A stretch of DNA of 8,306 nt from JACQAI01 sp035507915 (GTDB taxonomy: Bacteria; Pseudomonadota; Alphaproteobacteria; Elsterales; Elsteraceae), in assembly GCA_035507915.1 (NCBI GenBank), contig DATJNS010000476.1, positions 1 through 8,306 of the forward strand, in the 5' to 3' direction. The notes beneath the pieces were generated by a model. The model saw only the letters and a program-made list of their open reading frames with translations, was not told where the DNA came from and made no database searches. Below are positions 5,126-8,306 of the stretch, in pieces. Numbering within the stretch: the first letter of the stretch is position 1; every line of letters starts with the position of its first letter. The translations under genes and the position numbers were made by a program.

Positions 5126-7087
5126 TTACGCGCTCTTCAGCGTGGCGAGAAAGCCGTCGACCTCGCCGCGCAGACGCTCGGATTGCTGCGCCAGCGCCTC
5201 GGCCGAGCCGAGCACGTGGTTGGCCGCGTTGCCGGTGTCGCCGGCCGCCGTCGTCACGCCGGCGACGTTCTTGGAGACCTCCTCGGCGCCGGCGGCGGCC
5301 TGCTGCACGTTGCGCGCGATCTCGCTGGTCGCCGCGCCCTGCTCCTCGACCGCGGTGGCGATGCCGGCGGCGATCTGCCCCATGTGCGTGATGGTCTCGC
5401 AGATCGAACCGATGTCGCGCACGGCCTGCCCGGCGGTCGCCTGCATGGTCTTGATCTGGGCGCCGATCTCGTCGGTCGCCCGTGCGGTCTGGCTCGCCAG
5501 GTTCTTGACCTCGCTCGCGACCACCGCGAAGCCCTTGCCGGCATCGCCCGCGCGCGCCGCCTCGATGGTCGCGTTGAGCGCCAGCAGGTTGGTCTGGTTG
5601 GCGATCGACGTGATCAGGCCGACCACCTCGCCGATCTTCTGGGCCGCGGTCGCGAGATCGCGCATCGAGGCGTTGGTGCGCTCGGCGTCCTGCACCGCCT
5701 GATCGGCGACCCGGGTCGAGTCGGAAACCTGGCGCAGGATCTCGGAGATCGAGGCGGAGAGCTCCTCGGCGGCCGAAGCGACGGTCTGCACGTTGGTCGA
5801 CGCGGCCTCGGACGCCGTGCTGACCGCGCCGGCCTGCCGGCTGGTCTGCTCGGCGGTCGCCGACAGCGCCTGCGCCGTCGTGCGCAGGCCGGTCGCCGCG
5901 GTCGTGACGGCGGAGACGACGCTCTCGACGCTGCCTTGAAACGCGTCGGCGAGCCGCCCGAGCTCTTGGCGTTTGGCGGCCGCGGCGCGCGCCTCGACGT
6001 CGCTCCGCTCGCTCTGCAGGCGCGCGATCTCGACCGCGTTGTCCTTGAAGACCTGGACCGCGCCCGCCATCGCGCCGACCTCGTCGTGCCGGCCGGCCCC
6101 GGCCACGTCGACCGAGGTGTCGCCGCCGGCCAGCCGTCTCATCGCGCCCGCCAGCGCGATGATCGGGCCCGCCACGCCGCGGCCGACCAGCCAGGCGATC
6201 AGCCCGACCAGCACCGTCACCACGGCGATCGCACCGAACATCAGGTGCGTGTCGTCGTCGTTGGCTGCCTCGACGCGCTGCTTGGTCGCGGCGTAATCGG
6301 CGCGCATCCGCTGGCCGATGCGCGCGAGCATCGGCTCGAACGCGCCGGAGGCGTCATCGAGCTGCTTGACGCCGGCGCTCAGCGCGGCCGTGCCCTGCGC
6401 CAGCGACCGGAAATCGCGTTGGTAGGCGGCGATCTTGGTCGCGACGTCCGTCTGCACGTCCGGCGGTAGGGCGGAGGCGGGCAGCGCCTTGCCGAACTCG
6501 GCGACGCGCTGATCGAGCGCCTCGGCGTATTTCGGCTCCTGGCGCAGCAGGAAGTCCTTCTCGTGCCGGCGCATCATCAGCATCAGGACCAGGAGCCGCG
6601 GCTCGTCGTGCTGCATCAGGCTGGCCTCGGCATCGTGCACCGAGTCGCGCAGCGCGCCCTGCAGGCCTTGGTTCTCGTCGACGCCGAGCGCCGACTGGGC
6701 GCGCACCACGGCGGCGAAGCGCTCGCGATAGAGCGCCGCGTCGGCGCGCGCCGCCGCGAGGTCGGCCGCCAGCGCCGAACCGGCGAGCGGCGCGAGGCGA
6801 TCGAGCCCGTCGAGCACCGCGCGTGTCGCCGCGTCGTGGTGGGTGACGGACGCCGCGGTCCGATGCAGAAGGAAATCCTTCTCGTCGCGGCGCGCCTGCA
6901 GGAAGTCGTTCTCGGCCTGCAGGACGAGCGCCTGCCCTGCGGTCGCGCGGTCCATCTGCGCCTGCTGCTCCGCCTGGGCGAAGTCGTTCACGTAGCTCGC
7001 CAGGGCCGAGACGATCAGGCCGACCACGCCGATCAGACCGATCAGCAGGATCTGGTAGCGCAGCCCGACATGCGACAGCACAGCCAT
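5126..7087 (-). CDS. Methyl-accepting chemotaxis protein with helical bimodular (HBM) sensor domain
   Basis: This 653-residue transmembrane chemoreceptor is complete. A membrane helix at about 11-33 leads into a long helical periplasmic region (about 34-280), then a second membrane helix (about 283-301), a HAMP linker (about 302-355, GPIIALAGAMRRLAGGD) and a coiled-coil signalling domain. The signalling hairpin tip is textbook: ITSIANQTNLLALNATIEAA (492-511), then GKGFAVVASEVKNLA (517-531), which contacts CheA and CheW. The sensor carries two copies of a RRxEKDFLL motif, at 66-74 and 173-181, as expected for the two stacked four-helix modules of HBM domains; characterised members such as McpS bind TCA-cycle acids. 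No CheR/CheB-tethering pentapeptide is present; the protein ends FLATLKSA. The start is firm, with GGAGG seven bases before the ATG. No other chemotaxis genes are nearby, so it must act with a core array encoded elsewhere. The ligand is not known; an organic or aromatic acid would fit the neighbours. Confidence 0.95.
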   Translation of the reverse strand: MAVLSHVGLRYQILLIGLIGVVGLIVSALASYVNDFAQAEQQAQMDRATAGQALVLQAENDFLQARRDEKDFLLHRTAASVTHHDAATRAVLDGLDRLAPLAGSALAADLAAARADAALYRERFAAVVRAQSALGVDENQGLQGALRDSVHDAEASLMQHDEPRLLVLMLMMRRHEKDFLLRQEPKYAEALDQRVAEFGKALPASALPPDVQTDVATKIAAYQRDFRSLAQGTAALSAGVKQLDDASGAFEPMLARIGQRMRADYAATKQRVEAANDDDTHLMFGAIAVVTVLVGLIAWLVGRGVAGPIIALAGAMRRLAGGDTSVDVAGAGRHDEVGAMAGAVQVFKDNAVEIARLQSERSDVEARAAAAKRQELGRLADAFQGSVESVVSAVTTAATGLRTTAQALSATAEQTSRQAGAVSTASEAASTNVQTVASAAEELSASISEILRQVSDSTRVADQAVQDAERTNASMRDLATAAQKIGEVVGLITSIANQTNLLALNATIEAARAGDAGKGFAVVASEVKNLASQTARATDEIGAQIKTMQATAGQAVRDIGSICETITHMGQIAAGIATAVEEQGAATSEIARNVQQAAAGAEEVSKNVAGVTTAAGDTGNAANHVLGSAEALAQQSERLRGEVDGFLATLKSA

Positions 7088-7129
7088 CTGGATACCTCCG
7101 TGACGCGACGCGGCCCGGAGGCTATACCG

Positions 7130-7163
7130 GATCGCGTAACCATATTGTAAGCCGATCGCTTAA
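7130..7163. repeat. Direct repeat GATCGC(G/T)TAA x2 upstream of the chemoreceptor
   Basis: GATCGCGTAA (7130-7139) and GATCGCTTAA (7154-7163) agree at nine of ten bases and start 24 bp apart, a little over two helical turns. They flank the AT-rich stretch that holds the candidate -10 element of the chemoreceptor gene. This is a plausible tandem regulator site, but it is short and could be coincidental. Confidence 0.35.
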
Positions 7164-7172
7164 GGCCGTCTT
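7144..7172 (-). promoter_or_regulatory. Candidate promoter of the chemoreceptor gene
   Basis: Read on the - strand, TACAAT (7144-7149) matches five of six bases of the -10 consensus. With a 17-base spacer the upstream hexamer is AAGACG (7167-7172), a weak -35 that keeps only the GAC core. It lies about 57 bp before the ATG at 7087, in the most AT-rich stretch of the window, between two copies of a short direct repeat. A transcript from here would carry the chemoreceptor and the small membrane protein. The weak -35 suggests that an activator may be needed, if the promoter is real. Confidence 0.35.
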
Positions 7173-7181
7173 AGCCGGCCT
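7163..7181 (-). terminator. Small hairpin after the unknown-protein gene, weak terminator at best
   Basis: AGGCCG (7163-7168) pairs with CGGCCT (7176-7181) around a seven-base loop, eight bases past the stop codon at 7189. On the - strand only TTAA follows, so there is no real U-tract. It may mark the 3' end of the right-hand gene pair or be an incidental GC hairpin. It overlaps the candidate -35 of the chemoreceptor promoter. Confidence 0.25.
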
Positions 7182-7188
7182 CGACGGG

Positions 7189-7731
7189 TCAGAAGAGGTG
7201 GAAAGCGCCGGCGACGATGCCGAGCGGCCACCGCCCGGCCTCGAACAGGCGCAGCTTCGCGAAGAACGGGTGGCTTGGCGGAGCGTCGGCAACCGCGGCG
7301 AGCGCCGCCAGGTAGGCGGCCTGGGTGGCGGCGCCGGCGGCCGCGCGCGCCAAAGCGGCATCGGCGATGCCGGCGCGCCGGGTCGCCGACGTCGCGTCCT
7401 CGTACGCGCGATCGGACACCGCCTGGGTGACGCCGGTGAGCGCCGCGAGCACGGCACCGCTGCCATCGCGCGCCGTGCCGGCCGCCAGCAGCGCCTGGCG
7501 CAGCGCCTCCTCGGCCTGCCACCAGCCGGGGTCCCAGTCCGGCGCGTCGGCGAGCGCCTTGGCGCGCGTCCAGTCGGCCACCCCGGCGACCGGCGTATCG
7601 GCGTAGCCGAGCCCGGCGAGATACGCCGCCGCCGCCGTGCGCTCGGCAGCGCCGAGCGGCGCGCCGACGGCGCCGAGCCACCGCACCGCCGCGACGCGCG
7701 GCACGAGCGCGGCCGCCGCCGCGAGCGTCAT
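7189..7731 (-). CDS. Ala-rich protein of unknown function, downstream of the PaaA-like gene
   Basis: I do not recognise this 180-residue protein. It is very rich in alanine, looks almost wholly helical, and has no cysteine. No convincing signal peptide or membrane helix is seen, though the first ten residues are hydrophobic. The most distinctive part is the C-terminus, HPFFAKLRLFEAGRWPLGIV (154-173), ending in FHLF; its mix of aromatic and charged residues looks constrained and may be a partner-binding tail. Another marked stretch is DWDPGWWQAEEALRQAL (65-81). That the gene is real is supported by the clean end motif and by its place 32 bp after the PaaA-like gene on the same strand. The ATG at 7731 has only a weak GGGGC ribosome binding site. 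Overlapping frames are long here because of GC content, so the start is less certain than the gene. A role as an accessory factor for the PaaA-like protein is inference from adjacency only. Confidence 0.65.
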   Translation of the reverse strand: MTLAAAAALVPRVAAVRWLGAVGAPLGAAERTAAAAYLAGLGYADTPVAGVADWTRAKALADAPDWDPGWWQAEEALRQALLAAGTARDGSGAVLAALTGVTQAVSDRAYEDATSATRRAGIADAALARAAAGAATQAAYLAALAAVADAPPSHPFFAKLRLFEAGRWPLGIVAGAFHLF

Positions 7732-7739
7732 CGTCGCCG

Positions 7740-7762
7740 GCGCCCCGCGTCGACGCGGGCGC
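7740..7762. repeat. Perfect 16-bp palindrome in an intercistronic hairpin
   Basis: CCCGCGTCGACGCGGG (7744-7759) is its own reverse complement. With one bulged C (7743) the stem extends by three more pairs (7740-7742 with 7760-7762). In RNA it forms a strong stem with a four-base UCGA loop. It fills most of the 32-bp gap between the PaaA-like gene and the unknown gene and has no T tail. It may protect the upstream message or dampen read-through and translation of the second gene. Chance is possible in DNA this GC-rich. Confidence 0.45.
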
Positions 7763-7763
7763 G

Positions 7764-8306
7764 TCAGGCGGCTTCCGGCACCGCGGGCAGCGTGAGCTTG
7801 AGCTCGCCCTCGACCAGCGCGCGCGCGCGCGCGAGATAGTCGGCGCGCATGTCCTCGTTGGTGCGCTGCTTGATGCCCCAGCGCCGGTAGAGCGCGTTGT
7901 TCTTCGAGCCCTTGCGGCCGAAGAACGCCGGCAGGTAGGGGAAGTAGCGGTCGATCGCCTCCTGCACCTTGGCGCGGCCGTCCGCCGTCCGGCACAGCTC
8001 GGTGCAGAAGTCCTTGCCGAACTGGGCGTGGAAGCGCTCCTCCGGCATGGTCATGCGCGCCAGGTTGCGCAGCGGATGGAAGCTGCAATGGAGCAGGTCC
8101 TCGACCTGAAGGATCTCGGCGAGATCCGCGAGCAGCTTGATGACGCAGAACTCCTCCCACGTTTTGAGCGGGAACTCGAAGATCGACAGCGGCCGGTGAT
8201 GCGCCGGCGTCATGTCCGCCGACGGGATGCCGATCGCCTCGCCGAGCTCGCGGAAGCGCACGTGATGGCCGTACTCCTCCATGGCGACCCGGCAGGTCAG
8301 CCACTT
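7764..8306 (-). CDS. PaaA-like ferritin-fold di-iron protein (phenylacetic acid catabolic family), 5' end missing
   Basis: The visible 180 residues are the C-terminal part. The frame stays open to the window edge, where KWLTCRVA precedes the first Met in the window, so the start lies outside. It matches PaaA, the catalytic subunit of phenylacetyl-CoA 1,2-epoxidase, in order: EEYGHHVRF against PaaA's DEAGHGLY, SIFEFPLKTW against its SIFNYPTLSW, PEERFHAQFG against EESFHQRQG, and the tail IKQRTNEDMRADYLARARAL against IKRFTNDELRQRF. Likely iron ligands are E11-H14 and E90-H93 in visible numbering, the paired ExxH signs of a ferritin-like di-iron centre. Known family members insert one O2 atom into a CoA-linked aromatic ring, with PaaC as structural partner and PaaE as reductase. 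Here the next gene is not paaB or paaC, so this may be a stand-alone relative with another substrate. Only genes off the right edge could show the full complex. An alternating GC tract at 7817-7833 encodes the RARA stretch near the C-terminus. Confidence 0.8.
   Translation of the reverse strand, partial: KWLTCRVAMEEYGHHVRFRELGEAIGIPSADMTPAHHRPLSIFEFPLKTWEEFCVIKLLADLAEILQVEDLLHCSFHPLRNLARMTMPEERFHAQFGKDFCTELCRTADGRAKVQEAIDRYFPYLPAFFGRKGSKNNALYRRWGIKQRTNEDMRADYLARARALVEGELKLTLPAVPEAA

Noticed and set aside
5183..6469. A 428-residue + strand frame opposite the chemoreceptor
   Set aside because: The composition is Arg/Gly/Asp/Leu-rich and without domains, while the - strand carries a fully recognisable chemoreceptor over the same bases.
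4667..7087. A split histidine kinase or hybrid receptor broken by a frameshift between the small membrane protein and the chemoreceptor
   Set aside because: Both genes have complete ends and their own ribosome binding sites, and the order (chemoreceptor first, membrane domain second) is the reverse of what a broken sensor fusion would give.
7817..7833. Seventeen-base alternating GC tract, possible Z-DNA or a slippage site
   Set aside because: It encodes an Ala-Arg stretch inside the PaaA-like gene and is what biased codon use gives for such residues. The reading frame is intact.
7732..8304. N-terminal extension of the unknown Ala-rich protein up to 8304 (371 residues)
   Set aside because: The added part reads out of frame through the PaaA-like gene and has the low-complexity Arg/Ala/Gly look of a shadow frame.

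Overview
The window is very GC-rich, densely coded bacterial DNA. Codons strongly favour G or C in the third position, so long open frames occur on both strands and most are artefacts. The gene set suggests an environmental alphaproteobacterium with aromatic-compound metabolism, possibly of the Rhodospirillales or Hyphomicrobiales type. It includes an extradiol dioxygenase, a fumarylpyruvate-hydrolase-like protein, a PaaA-like di-iron protein, an HBM-type chemoreceptor and an FNR/FixK-type box. The lineage is inferred from gene content and style, because no marker gene is present.

I support nine protein-coding genes. One is on the + strand: a two-domain extradiol (catechol 2,3-dioxygenase-like) enzyme at 78-1106. 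It is preceded by a perfect TTGAT-N4-ATCAA box at 29-42. The other eight are on the - strand in three groups. In transcription order, group A (right edge) is a PaaA-like ferritin-fold protein (7764-8306, cut by the window edge) and a 180-residue Ala-rich protein of unknown function (7189-7731). Group B is a chemoreceptor with a helical bimodular sensor (5126-7087) and a small four-helix membrane protein (4667-5095) that looks like the N-terminal sensor part of some histidine kinases without any kinase. Group C is a tight run of four genes: a fumarylacetoacetate-hydrolase-family protein (3868-4551), exonuclease III (3060-3854), an NDP-forming acyl-CoA synthetase alpha-type protein without an ATP-grasp domain (1605-3059) and a small membrane protein (1132-1608). 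Its junctions are 13 bp, 0 bp and a 4-bp ATGA overlap. Group C converges on the dioxygenase gene with 25 bp between the two stop codons.

Only two gaps exceed about 100 bp. The first is 4552-4666, with a terminator-like hairpin and a dyad around a weak promoter. The second is 7088-7188, with a candidate promoter and a direct repeat upstream of the chemoreceptor. No stretch longer than 300 bp lacks a gene. I see no tRNA, rRNA, CRISPR array, insertion sequence or phage gene.

The plausible common theme is sensing and breakdown of aromatic or organic acids. The dioxygenase could open a catecholic ring, the FAH-family protein could split an acylpyruvate, the CoA-ligase-type protein could handle an acyl-CoA, the PaaA-like protein could oxygenate a CoA-linked or related substrate, and the chemoreceptor could steer cells to organic acids. 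The window does not contain a full pathway, and the sequence alone does not prove that these genes work together. The least ordinary items are the oxygen-regulator box placed at class II spacing in front of an oxygen-consuming dioxygenase, the orphan sensor-like membrane domain beside a chemoreceptor, and the PaaA-like/unknown-protein pair.
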